NCBI GenBank assembly: GCA_021030905.1
Contig: JAGFMI010000004.1
Coordinates: forward strand, 2,170,001 to 2,234,000
DNA from: Pyrenula massariospora
Taxonomy: Eukaryota > Ascomycota > Eurotiomycetes > Pyrenulales > Pyrenulaceae
Length of the DNA stretch: 64,000 nucleotides
Direction: 5' to 3'
The position numbers and the translations under genes are program-made. Of this stretch, positions 1 through 11,685 are shown in pieces. Below the pieces are notes generated by a model. The model was not told where the DNA came from and searched no databases. It was given only the letters and a program-made list of their open reading frames with translations. Numbering within the stretch: position 1 is the first letter of the stretch; each line of letters begins with the position of its first letter.

Positions 1-708
1 CTTGATTGGTGGACTCATGACTCGACGCTGGCTGGGCCCTATCTCTTCCCCACGTTCTTCGGCCATCAGGCTTATCTGCTGCTTCTCTTGGTTGACCGAT
101 TGCTTCTTTGCTTCTACCGCGCGTGTCTTAGCCTTCTTCGTTGCTGGCTTTTCAGCTGCTTCCGATCTTGCTCTCCCGCTAGGCTCTGACGCGTTCCCTT
201 GGACAGTACTGGGCGATCCAATCTCCACTCTGTCATCTTCAGCTGCAAGTTTTCGTTTCCTCTGCGCCCCGGCTCCTCTCTTCGCGTTCTGGACATTTTT
301 GCCTCGAGTAACCTCTTGGGCTATGGTTTTCGGTGAGTCAAGCTCATCCTCAGACTCGTCGTTGGCCGCGACCGAAGCGTGGGTCTCGTTCGCCAAAATT
401 GGACTCTGCTCAGCTGGCCGAGAGGCACTCTGTCCGTTGACTTGCTCTGATAGAGGTTTTCTTTTCCCACCTGCCTTGGGATTTCCCTTGCTTTTCGTCG
501 CAGCGTTGGAAATTGTTCTTGACTTTTTGGGAGCGGCTTTTGGCTTTGTTTCGCGCGTCTTGCTGCTCTTCGGTCGACCTCCTTTCTTCTTAGGAGGTTC
601 AGGTGAGCCATCGTTGGTTTCAATGGACTCGATGGTGTCGTCGTTAACGAATTGTGAGGAATCTTGAATGTCGGAATCGATCAAGCTTGAAATTCCTTTT
701 GGCGCCAT
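1..708 (-). CDS. Csm1/Pcs1-like monopolin subunit, N-terminal part (runs off window)
   Basis: An open frame starts at ATG 708 and runs leftward without a stop to base 1, giving 236 residues. The C-terminus lies outside the window. The start MAPKGISSLIDSDIQD is followed by a long basic, Lys/Pro/Ser-rich disordered stretch with AT-hook-like GGRPKSSKTR near residue 45. This layout resembles the N-terminus of fungal Csm1/Pcs1, a kinetochore/nucleolar clamp that ends in a coiled coil and a globular domain. That diagnostic half is not visible, so the name rests on general resemblance and could be wrong; another basic nuclear protein is possible. It is divergent from the polymerase alpha gene across 385 bp that hold an MluI box, which fits a cell-cycle gene. 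Confidence 0.4.
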   Translation of the reverse strand, partial: MAPKGISSLIDSDIQDSSQFVNDDTIESIETNDGSPEPPKKKGGRPKSSKTRETKPKAAPKKSRTISNAATKSKGNPKAGGKRKPLSEQVNGQSASRPAEQSPILANETHASVAANDESEDELDSPKTIAQEVTRGKNVQNAKRGAGAQRKRKLAAEDDRVEIGSPSTVQGNASEPSGRARSEAAEKPATKKAKTRAVEAKKQSVNQEKQQISLMAEERGEEIGPSQRRVMSPPIK

Positions 709-1093
709 GGCGAAGCGTTCTTAATCGATTTCGGACGGGGCACACAGAAGAAGACGCAAACCAGCGGAAATCCCAAGGTTATCAACAAGCGTTGATGTTC
801 GCTTCCTTTGGTCGGTCTGCGGATTCGGCGAGTGTAAACAAAAGATCGCGCTAGGGCGGAGGAGAGGTCTTGGCAACGCTTTCCTTGGTTGGGTTTAAAG
901 TGCTTCTCCGCACCCTTCGCCATGGATGCGGCGCGTTACGGAACGCGTATCGCGTTTCTTCACCATTGACCTTCTACAGCTTTGTTGAGAGCTTTCAATA
1001 TTTTTACACCAATCCTACCCATTCATTTTTACGTCTCTAGATGACAAACTCTCTGACATTTCCAACCTTTTGACAGCCTTACACGTGGCTACA
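709..1093. promoter_or_regulatory. Divergent promoter with MluI cell-cycle box
   Basis: This is the 385 bp between the divergent starts of the csm1-like gene and POL1. A perfect MluI/MCB hexamer ACGCGT lies at 943-948, flanked by half-type CGCGTT motifs at 932-937 and 951-956. In yeasts MCB elements bound by MBF drive G1/S expression of POL1 and other replication genes. That this cluster works the same way here is an inference from position and sequence. Confidence 0.55.
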
Positions 1094-4000
1094 ATGTCTG
1101 CTAAAGCTCTTGCACAGCTTCGTGCTCTGCGTGCTGCTGGGAAGAAACGTCTTGATACGTACGAAGTCGAGGACCAGGGCGCTATTTACGATGAGGTGGA
1201 TGAGGATGGCTACAAAAAAGTTGTCCGAGGTCGTTTAGATCAAGATGACTTCGTTGTGGACGACAACGGAGACGGATACGCAGATGACGGCCGTGAGGAA
1301 TGGCAAACAGAGCACCATTACTATAGCAGCGAGGAAGAAGACACTGCTCCAGTGCGAAGCAAAGCTGCAAAGCGTAAACGAGAGGAGGAGCAAGAGAGGA
1401 TTGAGAAGTCAAACAAGAATATTGCCAATTACTTCAACAGTGGCCCTGCCACTGCTCCAAAGCCAAAGGCTTGTCACCATGATCTATACTTTAATTTTTT
1501 ACTGACGCCAAACAGCAGGTCTATGCAACGGCCGAGGAAGACAAATTTATGGCTGGGCTCTTGAGTGAAATAGACCCGAATACAGTGCCTTCTCAGGTCA
1601 CGTCAAGGAAGACCGTAATGAGCGAAGCTCGACGGAAACGGCGCGTCATAACTCCACCACCATCCCATGGAACAAAATCTAAGTACGTCAAAGAGGTGGC
1701 TCCAAATCGCAGGCCAGCTCTGGTGGAAACACCGGCAGTTACATCGAACTTTGAGGCAGATGACGGAGCAATTCTGAATTTTGGAGATGACGAGGACCAA
1801 CCAATGAGCGATCCAGTACCATCGTCGCCTACTGCAAAAGCAGTCGAACGCAAGATTACGACTCAAGTCAAGACAGAAGAGCCAGACGAAGAAGGAGACA
1901 CCATGGATGTGATGCCTGCGTATGGCGACGAGGCTGCCACATCCAAGAGCATAAATCTAGCAGGGAGCAGGCCCCAACCAAAGATCCTCAAGACTTCGTA
2001 TCCGTCTCCAGAAAGTTCATCTCCTGCCGGGCCTAACGCCACCGAAGTCGACGCGTCCGCCTGGAATGACGTGACGAGCAAGCTCAACGTCGTCAGCAGC
2101 AGCCCAGCTTCTGACAGTCAGGTCTTTGGGAAGATGCGGCCTCAGGATGCGGTTGAAGATGATGGATCCTTGCGGATGTTCTGGCTTGATTACACGGAAG
2201 TCAACGGAAGTCTATGTCTCTTTGGTAAAGTCAAACACAAACAGACTGGCAGATTCCTGAGTGCCTTTGTGAAAGTTGATAATATTCTGAGGAAACTGTA
2301 TTTCCTGCCACGAGAGTATAGACACCGAAATGGCCACGATACCTCTGATGAAGTTGAGATGCAGGATGTATATGAAGAGGTTGACTCAATCATGTCACGT
2401 CTCAAAGTTGGCATGCACAAGATCAAAGGCTGCTCTCGCAAGTACGCTTTCGAGATTCCTACGATCCCTAAGGAAGCAGACTACCTGAAATGCCTCTATC
2501 CATATGATAAGCAACAACTACCCACGGACCTTCAAGGGGAAACCTTTTCTCACGTATTTGGCACGAACACAGCCCTTTTCGAACAATTTGCTTTATGGAA
2601 GAACGTCATGGGCCCATGCTGGCTGAAAATTGACGATGCCGATTTCACGACTGTAAACAATGCATCGTGGTGCAAATTGGAATGCTCTGTGGCAGATCCT
2701 GCTACCATCACTCCTATTCCGGAGTCAGAGAACCTTGAGACACCACGACTGACACTGATGAGCCTCGCTCTGCGAACACAATATAATGTGAAAGAGAACA
2801 AGCAAGAGATTCTCATTGCAAGTGCCAGAATTTACGAGAATGTCTCACTGACTGACACAACTTCCCCCGAGAAGATGCCGTCAACCACTTTCACAGTCAT
2901 GCGACCATCAGGTACTGCATATCCAATCGGTTTCGAGGGAGAGACGAAAAAGCAGAAGGGGACATTCTATCTTGAGAAGAGTGAAGCCATGCTGCTTAGC
3001 AAGTTCTTAGCGCTATTCGAGCGGATTGATCCTGACGTCCTAATGGGTCACCAACTCCAAGAGGTCGAATATGGCATCCTCTTGAATAGGCTGAAAGAGA
3101 GGAAGACTCCTGGCTGGCACAGAATCGGTCGACTCAAGAGAAGCGAATGGCCGAAGAATTTCAACAAAGCTGGTGGTTCGTTCTTTGCCGAAAGGCAGTT
3201 GATTGCAGGGAGACTGATGTGCGATCTGGCAAATGATATGGGAAAGGTACGTGGGACCACACTTTACATCTCCACGCAGCTAATCCCCATAGTCTATTAC
3301 AACCAAATGCCAACAGTGGAGCTTGACAGAAATGTGTCAGCTGTATCTGGGAGGCAGCAATATAAGACAAGAATTGGACAATGAAGAAGTCCTGAAGACG
3401 TGGGCTACGACCAAGGATGGTCTGGTCAACTATGTCAGCCACTGCGACGCTGATACATTTTTCATCGCTGCACTCGTATTGAGACTTCAGATGCTTCCTC
3501 TGACCAAAGTTCTGACAAACCTTGCGGGCAACTCTTGGGCGAGAACTCTCAGTGGCACAAGAGCCGAACGGAATGAGTACATTCTTCTCCACGAATTTTA
3601 CCGTAACAAGTATATTTGCCCGGACAAGATATACGGAAAAGCACGTGCCAAACCAGATGAAGACCTCGCAGCGGATGGCGATGAAGCTGTCGACACGAAG
3701 AAAAAGGACAAGTACAAAGGTGGTCTGGTTTTCGAACCAGAGAAAGGGTTGTATGACAAATTCATCCTGGTCATGGATTTCAATAGTCTGTACCCTAGCA
3801 TCATTCAGGAATACAATATTTGCTTCACAACGGTGGATCGGACTGAATCGGTAAGACCTCTGAATCTTCAACTTGCTTCGTGGCTAATGATTGACAGGCT
3901 GAAAACGAGAACGAGGAAAAGGTTCCAGAAGTCCCCTTCGACCAGCCGAAAGGAATTTTACCAAAGCTCATTGCAACACTCGTCAACCGCCGTCGCGAGG

Positions 4001-5697
4001 TCAAGAAGCTGATGAGGGACAAAACTGCTACCCAGGAACAGTTGGCTCTCTGGGACACCAAACAACTGGCCTTGAAATTGACCGCTAACTCTATGTACGG
4101 CTGTTTGGGATACACTCAATCACGTTTCTACGCCCGCCTCCTTGCAATGCTTACTACTTTCAAAGGACGAGAAATTCTGCGCAGCACAAAGGACCTTGCT
4201 GAAAGCAATTCACTCCAGGTCGTCTATGGAGATACTGATTCGGTCATGATCAATTCGAATGCCAATAGCGTGGCTGCTGCGCTGAAGGTTGGAAACGAGT
4301 TCAAACGATCGGTCAACGAGCGGTACAAGCTTCTTGAAATCGACATCGACAATGTTTTCAGCCGCCTGCTCCTGCACGCCAAGAAAAAGTACGCCGCGAT
4401 CAACTTGATCGAAATCGATGGGAAGTGGCAGGAGAAACTTGAGGTTAAGGGGCTGGACATGAAACGCCGCGAGTACTGCCAGCTGTCTAAAGAAGCCTCT
4501 TCGAAATTACTGGAGCAGATCTTGTCCGGAAACGAACAAGATGTCGTCCTCGAAAACATCCATTCATACCTCCGTGACCTCTCCGAAAAGATGCGGGCCG
4601 GTTCCATCCCAGCGTCGAAATACACCATCTTCACAGTAAGTTAACCGTACCAACTAGACCCGTGCGGCCAACAGACTAACATCCCCTCCTAGAAACTCGG
4701 CAAAAACCCCACCGAATACCCCAACCCGGACTCCATGCCCCAAGTCCAAGTCGCCCTCCGAGAAATCGCCCGGGGAAAGAGCGTCCGCGTCAACGACGTG
4801 ATCTCGTATATTGTCACCTCGGGCGACGACCAGACCCCCTCCTCCCTCCCGCCCCCCAAGCGCTCCTACACCCGCCAGGACGTGCTCAAGCCGGGCTCGG
4901 GACTTCAACCTGATGTCGAGTACTATCTGCTGAAGCAGATCTTCCCGCCCATCGAGCGGCTGTGTGCGCCGGTCCCCGGCACGGACTCGGTGCGGTTGGC
5001 GGAGTGTTTGGGGCTGGATACAAGGAAGTACCAGATTGGTGCGTCGTCGGCGCGGGCGGATGGGCAGGGGCAGGGGGGGGTGGAGGTTTGGCCGCTCGAG
5101 TCGCAGGTGCCGGATGCGGTGCGGTTTAAGGACGCGGCGAGGCTGAGGCTCCGGTGCCGCAAGTGCCGGGGGGAGTGCGAGTTCGAGGGGCTCGTTGAAT
5201 CGATGGGCATATGTACCCCGAGTGGATTGGTGTGTCCGCGGGAGGGGTGCGGGAGTGGGTTTGCGAATATTTCCATTATTGCGCAAATGGAGGGGCAGAT
5301 CCGGGAGCAGACGGCAAGGTACTATGAGGGGTGGTTGGTGTGCGATGAGTGCGGGCTGCGGACGAGGCAGATGAGCGTGTATGGGCACCGGTGTCTGGGA
5401 GCCGCGGGGCGCGCGGATGGGAGCTGTCGCGGGAGGATGGGGTATGAGTATGGGGAGAGGAGGATGTATAATCAGTTGTTGTACTTTGCGAGTTTGTGGG
5501 ATGTGGAGAAGGCGAAGGAGAGGGTGAGGGGGGGGAGGGAGGGGGAGGGGCAAGAGGGGAGGGAGAGGGTTTTGGTGCTGGCGGAGAGGAATAAGGCGGT
5601 TTTTGGGGTGAATCGCGGGGTGGTGGAGGGGTATTTGAGGAAGTGTGGACGGCAGTGGGTGGAGATGGATAGTTTGTTTGCTTTTGCTATGAGGTGA
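1094..5697 (+). CDS. pol1: DNA polymerase alpha catalytic subunit
   Basis: This is the catalytic subunit of DNA polymerase alpha-primase, which extends RNA primers at origins and on Okazaki fragments. Five exons are 1094-1468, 1516-3246, 3293-3850, 3898-4635 and 4693-5697, giving about 1468 residues, normal for the family. The acidic N-terminus [19 protein letters not shown] is typical. B-family motif [11 protein letters not shown] is near residue 864, motif [13 protein letters not shown] near 948 and motif C YGDTDS near 998. The two C-terminal zinc modules begin at CRKCRGEC (about 1289) and CDECG (about 1351) and contact the B subunit. The first intron only keeps frame with a GC donor at 1469; its acceptor is a tandem CAGCAG, so exon 2 may start at 1516 or 1519. 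The last exon switches from C-rich to strongly G-rich coding sequence near 5000-5050. Confidence 0.97.
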
Positions 5698-6409
5698 GGT
5701 GAGGTGGACTAAGACGACATGGAAGGTTGGGGGGGTGGAGTGTCTTTTCTTTTCGGACTATCATAGTGACCGGGTGGGTTGTTGAAGGACAGCCAGCCAG
5801 CCCCTTTTGTGTATGTGTAGACTGGGTAGATGACCCGCGAGCCTGGGTAGTTCGCGTCTATTACCACTGAGCTTAATGGAAAGCTAGTTGCCTCTTGTAT
5901 AACACTACTAATCAGTAGCAAGTTTGATTTACACTTGGCTATCTATCCAATCCCAATACTAGGGGAGAATTTGGGGGGCGGGGGCTCGTTGGCATGCTTA
6001 AGGGGGCTGTGTCCAGGGTATGATATGATTGGGAGGAGAGATATGGAACGGATGTAGGGATATGCAGGTAAGGCGCTCGGGGTGGGGTGGAGATAGAGGG
6101 AAGGGGGTAGCGTATTTCAGTTTCATTGAGGGGAGCTGTGGAAGGAAAAAGAATAACTGAGAAAGAGGGCTAAGTTGGGAGATGAGATGTGGATAGAATG
6201 AAATGGAAGAGACAGAAGGAGGGTGGAGTATGATGGCAGTGAGAATATAATCCTTTTAGGAAGTGAATGTGATATAAGCCGCTGCAATAGGGAAGAGATG
6301 AAGAAAGCGGGTAAGAATAACGAGGACAGCAAGCGGAAAAATGATAGGAAGAGGTGTGATAGATATTACTCGTGTCAACTGCACCAAGAAGTTCCGGCGC
6401 TGGAGCACT
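5698..6409. other. Intergenic region between convergent genes
   Basis: This lies between the stop codons of POL1 and the PPR gene. The plus strand is G-rich with several poly-G runs up to about 6120 (for example around 5970-5985), then A/G-rich. No gene, RNA or repeat family was recognised. Confidence 0.6.
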
Positions 6410-8824
6410 CTACGCTGCTCTAGCAGCCTCCCTATTATCTTCCACGACCTCCGGAGGAAACGACCCTCTATCCTCAACCCTAGGCCTGATGACACTGTCC
6501 ACTACATCTTCGATCCCCCTTTCAGTCTCTTCACCGCCCGTCTCCACGCCCGCATCTTCATCAATCCCCATCCACTTCTTCTTTCCCTGACTCCTCAGCC
6601 TCTTCCGGGCCTGCCTCGCGCTCTCAACCTTCCCATGCCTCTTCTCCCTCCACCCGTCTGCACCCCTCTCCCCTTCCGGCTCCCACTCCGCCATCCGATC
6701 CACCCAATTTACGGCCTTCAACCTGTACTCCAGCAGTTCTTCATGTAGGCCCGGATCAAGCTTATTCGCGCGGTCTCTGTCAAGAACTACGAGATCAACA
6801 GACGACTGCAGAATTTTCGCCAGCTGCCTTGCAGAATCAAGGAAAACGCTATCCGCGGCCCGCGCCTTTCGGTAATCACTGTGCTCATCGTCCTGTGGTG
6901 CAAACGGATCTTCAGGTCTGAACGTCTTGTCGACCCGCCGCCGGGTAGTTAGAAAGACAGGGAAGGCCCTCCGGATCGCACGGATAAGGCTGTTTTTCTT
7001 TGGATCCGGGTCGAAATGCTGTGAATCTTTCTTGTCGGACAACTTGAAGGCATTCTGGCCCGGCGTAATTCCACGTGCGATTTGGAGATAGGTCACTGCT
7101 ATTCTCGGATCGCTAGCCAGAGATGTGTGAGCTTCGTAAAGATCCAATATCCTTGTCGCATTATCGAATACATTGGGATTCAGAAAGTCGCGAACGCACA
7201 CATTCATCGCCATGACGAACGCGAACTGAGTTCCAAGATCTTTGTTGTTGGAATTGAGAAGCTCTTCAAGAACGTCTCCCGCTTCTCTACTTGCACGGGA
7301 CACGTCAAGAAACCGGAAGTATTCCTTGTAGCTTCCTTCGTCTAGAGAGCCAATCTTATATTCCGAGGATGGATCTGTGAAGATCTTGATGTAGTATCTG
7401 CCTATCGGAACCGAGGAAAGGCCTCTTGCTGCTCGTAGACATATTGTGAGAATGCCGTTCCCAGCCTGCACGTAAGTAGACGATGGCTGCGAGCGGTTGG
7501 CTGACTGGACTGTAGATGGTTGCACAGAGTCTGATGTAGCGGCCTCGTACTCTCCTGGCGTAGCCGTATTATCACCTGGGGTTTCCTCTCCCGGTGGTAT
7601 TGCCTGAGGATGCTGCATACCCAATTTTGGTTCAGGTATCCCGGTAGTCTGCCGAACCAGTGGAAAAATATGCTTTGCGTCATCATTGAAAGTCGATAGA
7701 ATGAGATGACCCATGGCTACCACTAGCGGCTCATCAACCCTAAGGTCGCCGGTGCGCCATTTCCTCATAATGTCTTCCCAAACCTTCCGGCCTTCTATGA
7801 CGGTAGTGTTGACCTCGGCGGCTTTCTGTTCAGGATTGAGCTTATCGGTTGCATCCCTACTCAAGTTCTTGATCTTGCTAGAGAATGCTGATAAGATGAT
7901 CGTATACGTCCAAGTATCGGGTGAGTTTCGACCCCTGTCGGGCATTTTTCCAGCCACCCCAAACATGGCGTCGAAGTCTTCAGCTTTCGCGCAAACACCG
8001 ATAACCGCATTTGAGTGGGCGGTAGTTGGCTGACTGCCAGAATTTGGCGCGTCCATCGAATTGTAGATGGATAAAGCTTGTGGAACGGCTTTTTTCCAGG
8101 AGGCATTTTGTGCTAGGCCGCGGAGCATCATCATGTAGGTATATGAATCTGGGCGAATACCGCGTTTTTTCATCTACAAGGTACATGTCAGTTAAAATTC
8201 GAATTCAAACCGATGACGGATACAGCGCACCTGATTGTAGGTAGTGATAGCTTCAGAGGGTCGCCTAGCATGCATAAGATATGCGAGCAAGTTGTTCCAG
8301 CTGACGATGTTCTTAATACCCAGTTTTTGCGACATCTTGAGCAGATCAACAGCTTTGGCTTCTTCATTATCTCTGAGTAGATTTGAGATATGAGAAGCGA
8401 GCCGTAGAGGATCCCTGAGAAACTCTAGCTCCTTTTCCAAGGCCCGTCGTTTGATAGGGTCGCCTAATACATCCCAGTTGAAAGGGGTTTTGGGGGGTTG
8501 CTCTATCTTGAGGGTTTCATCGAGGGTCTTGTTGTTGGCTTCCCTCGCTCTGAGGGTCCGGCGCACCGACTTGGTGATTTTGGTCGAGTACAACACGTCT
8601 GCGCCTTCTCCAGTTTTGGGCTGCTTTCGATAATGACCTTTCTTGAGGACTTCTCGAATTTCCCTTACATGGTGCCCCTTTCTTATGTTCGCCCATGTTG
8701 AGTGGCTTGCCCGCTGCCCTAAAGCAGCAAGCGTGTAGGTCTTGGGTAATTCATGCTCAATTGGAGAGCAGAATAGCACCAAAGTTGTCACTGCGCGTCG
8801 GAAGCATGCCGGACAAGCAAGCAT
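6410..8824 (-). CDS. Mitochondrial pentatricopeptide-repeat (PPR) protein
   Basis: Two exons are 8824-8231 and 8173-6410, joined across a 57-nt intron with an AACTGAC branch site, giving 785 residues. ATG 8824 was chosen because it gives a short basic, hydrophobic leader (MLACPACFRRAVTTLVLF) that looks like a mitochondrial presequence. PPR-type helical repeats are visible around the exon junction, including IVSWNNLLAYLMHARRPSEA, then RPDSYTYMMMLRGLA and a third with DTWTYTIILSAF. PPR proteins bind organellar RNA in processing, stability or translation. The RNA target cannot be told from sequence; CCM1-like rRNA or intron processing is one option. The C-terminus is basic and G-rich at the DNA level. 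Confidence 0.85.
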
Positions 8825-10205
8825 TGAGAGCTGGGAAGCTTTGGACGGTAGCTCGTCACGCAGACAATTATTTGCTCGGTCGCGGGGACCTCCGACAGTC
8901 GTGTACACGAAAAATCTTGAGTCTTGGCACAGACACGTGATCTGGCTCACCACCCTCAACTTTGGTACGACGTTTTAACGGCTGCTGAGCTCTGAATCGA
9001 CCTCGCTCTAGACATGATATGGAGTTGAGGACGGCTCATCTTGAGCTTCTACGGCCTCTGGTGGGTAATTTTTTTAGTGATCTTCTGTCGGTACTCTGAG
9101 GAGTCATAGATAAGCGTGATAGCGTGGGAACAGATTACTTTCGAAAAGTCGACATATACAAAATGTCCTTTTGAGGTCGGAGTCATGAGGAACAACATGG
9201 CAAGCATCCGAAGAGCCGCGATCAAGTCTGGGAACATGGCCACCATAGGACCCATTTGCCGTATAGGCCATGAAACTTGGCCTTCATGCATCGCGGCTAC
9301 TGAAGCGCCCCAAGGAGAAAGCCTGACCCAGCAGTCTGGCACACCAGCTGGATGGAGGGAGGGAGGGATGGAGCGAGCGAGCGAGCGCACGAGGTCCCTG
9401 CCTGACACCAACGCCGGCGGATGTGCGAAGGACGGGAGCCAAAGTAGTGCCCACCAGCACTTGTTTGGGCCTTGCATTGGTCTTGTGTTACCTGAGTTAA
9501 CGTGTCCAAACTGTCGGGTTTTGGGCTGTGCGACTCTGGGCCAAAAATCGTTCAGACTATGACTTGCACGGCTAGCGAGGGATGCTCCTGGTTCAGCCCA
9601 GATGGCTATTTTGACCAGGTCTCAACATCTAAATGCCACCTCCCCCCGACGAGCTGCACATCATTTTCTACGTTCTCGCGTATGCACAATTAATCTGAAA
9701 AGAATACCGCCAAGCATTTTATTTTTTGCAAGGCCCCCCCTCAACCGTAGTCTAGCTTTATTGATATTTTGACGCACAAATCATGGTGGAATCGGTCACG
9801 ACGTACGGGACTAAGAAAAGAGACGACTCTGCTTCTTCATTTTGATTCGAATGTACAATATGACGGATAAAAGGGTCGAGGGTCAGATATCGTTTTGACG
9901 TGACAAGGGTGGTGTTTGATAAGGGAATTTCGAACGCCCAAACCTTCAAAATGGTCGCACGCTTTATACAGACAAAATGAAAATCTCATTGACGTCCATC
10001 TCCCCAGTCTTTGCCCAAGGGACACAGCGCCTCCGTATCACATTCTGTTCGATCGGCCGTAACTTTCGTTCCCCAAAGAATCCTCGCCTGGGATGACACT
10101 GCAACTCCGATGGCCATGCTCATGGTCAATGATTACATCCTCCGCTCCCACCTGGGGTATTTTGGTATCTTAATTGGAATGGAACGTCAAGTGCGAAATT
10201 CGATC
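8825..10205. other. Intergenic region, no gene recognised
   Basis: This is 1.4 kb between the PPR start and the con7 stop. It holds a short microsatellite at 9371-9387 and scattered short open frames with no family resemblance. Part of it is probably the PPR promoter and the con7 3' UTR. Confidence 0.6.
9352..9387. repeat. GGGA/GAGC microsatellite
   Basis: A GGGA-type run (about 9352-9368) is followed directly by four GAGC units at 9371-9387. A related GAGT/GAGC tract lies at 17942-17967. Confidence 0.7.
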
Positions 10206-11685
10206 CTAGTAATTATTCGGCTGGTTGTCTGTCTCTAAATCGTCAGCGTCAGCTCAATTGTCACCCGTCAACCTGCATGGAAAACTTACGTTGCTGGTAC
10301 ACCTGGCCAGGTTGGCCATAAGGTGAATGGGGGTAATTGGGCTGATAGGTCATCTGCCCGTTGTTTTGCGGGTACACCATCTGACCTTGTTGGCCAGCGT
10401 ACTGGCCAGACACCTGCCCGTCAGCCGGGGCATACCCAATTGGCGGCAGCTGAGGACGAACATTCCCGGGATAGTTGGGAGGCTGTCCAGCTTGTGATGG
10501 GTCCGCTGGAGCACCATCCACTGGGTTGGCCTGTGCAGCTGCACGCTCACGTTCTTCGGCAGCCTTGCGCTGAGACTCTTCCTCCTTCTTACGCGCTTTC
10601 CACTCCTTCCGGATCTCTTTGAACTCTGTTCATGTGAGGGTCAGCAAAGCTGACAGAGCAGGACAACCAAAGAAGTAAAGACGAGATCACGACAGGCTTA
10701 ATCTAGATGCTCAGGATGGTGTGCAGACGGCGTGACACAAGAATTGAGACGAGTCCTCGGGGCTAACCCGATTTGGCAATTTGCGAAAAATCAAAACATT
10801 GGGTCAACACACCTTCAGGAGTTCTCTTTTGGCCATGCGACTGCATAGTTACGTGGGCATTTAAATGATTGAGGGTTCCATATGCCTTCTCGCAACCCTG
10901 CCATCCGCATTTATACATGCGCTCGATTTCCTCATACCGGCGGCGTGGTCGTTTATGCTGTTGCGCCCCGGGTATCGGGACGAAAGAATAGACCTATGAA
11001 ATGACGATATCAGCTCACTGTCCTCAAAGTCATTGCCGACGCGTAGAATCAAAAAGTAAAGACACACCTGGCCAGGGCGTGGTCCTGCGGTCGCAGCTGG
11101 AGACGCGGAACTCACAGTGGTAGCCGGCGAGCTGTACGGTCCTCCTTGCATTGCGTGAGGCGCACCGGGATATTGAGGCCAATCGGGACGCGTCGCATAC
11201 ATCTGGTGAGGCGGGTGGCCCTGATATTGTGACATGTCGTGCCCTTGAGGATTGTACGGCGAGTACGGCGGTGGGTAAGTGGGACTCGATTGCGCGATGG
11301 ATGGATCTATAGGAACGTCGGGGTCAGATTTCACGCGGTTTCCAGATTGATGGTCATTCTGCTGCCCATCTTGTAGGGACATGGACGGACTTGTTGCTTG
11401 TGCCATACTGCCTGGCGTACCCGATGGAGGATGCTGGGCAGGATGATACTGCGGGTGACGCGGTACGTAGTCTGGGAATCCTCCTGAACGTGCCGATGGC
11501 GGGTTCAGACTGTAATCAGACTGCGGCGTATTGGAGCTCGAGATATTCGCGGATCGCACTTCTGGCTGCGGTGTGTATTGCGCACCGGGAGCTTGGACTG
11601 TTCAGACTATTTTCAGAGGCAATCCCAGTGTAGTGGGCACGACTTGCTGACCTGGCTGCGCGTATTCAGGACCGGCTCTGTCCAT
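10206..11685 (-). CDS. con7: C2H2 zinc-finger transcription factor CON7
   Basis: CON7 is a C2H2 transcription factor known in Magnaporthe and other filamentous fungi for conidium morphology, appressorium formation and cell-wall genes. Five exons are 11685-11652, 11597-11068, 10993-10813, 10625-10290 and 10234-10206, giving 369 residues. The N-terminal half is Pro/Gln/Ser-rich (MDRAGPEYAQP onward). The conserved block RRRYEEIERMYKCGWQGCEK leads into one C2H2 finger with Cys217, Cys222, His235 and His241. A charged helix EEFKEIRKEWKARKKEEE follows, then a Gln/Tyr/Pro-rich tail ending NNY. The third intron (10812-10626, 187 nt) is longer than its neighbours. The first exon holds only 34 coding bases. 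Almost 7 kb of gene-free DNA lies upstream, suggesting extended regulation. Confidence 0.93.

Noticed and set aside
2-667. Plus-strand open frame of about 220 codons at the left edge
   Set aside because: It starts at a TTG, has no family resemblance, and is antisense to a minus-strand frame with a proper ATG and nuclear-protein character.
4654-5553. Minus-strand open frame of about 300 codons
   Set aside because: It lies antisense to the last exon of pol1. Its Pro/Arg-rich, low-complexity product is what the GC-skewed coding sequence yields on the other strand.
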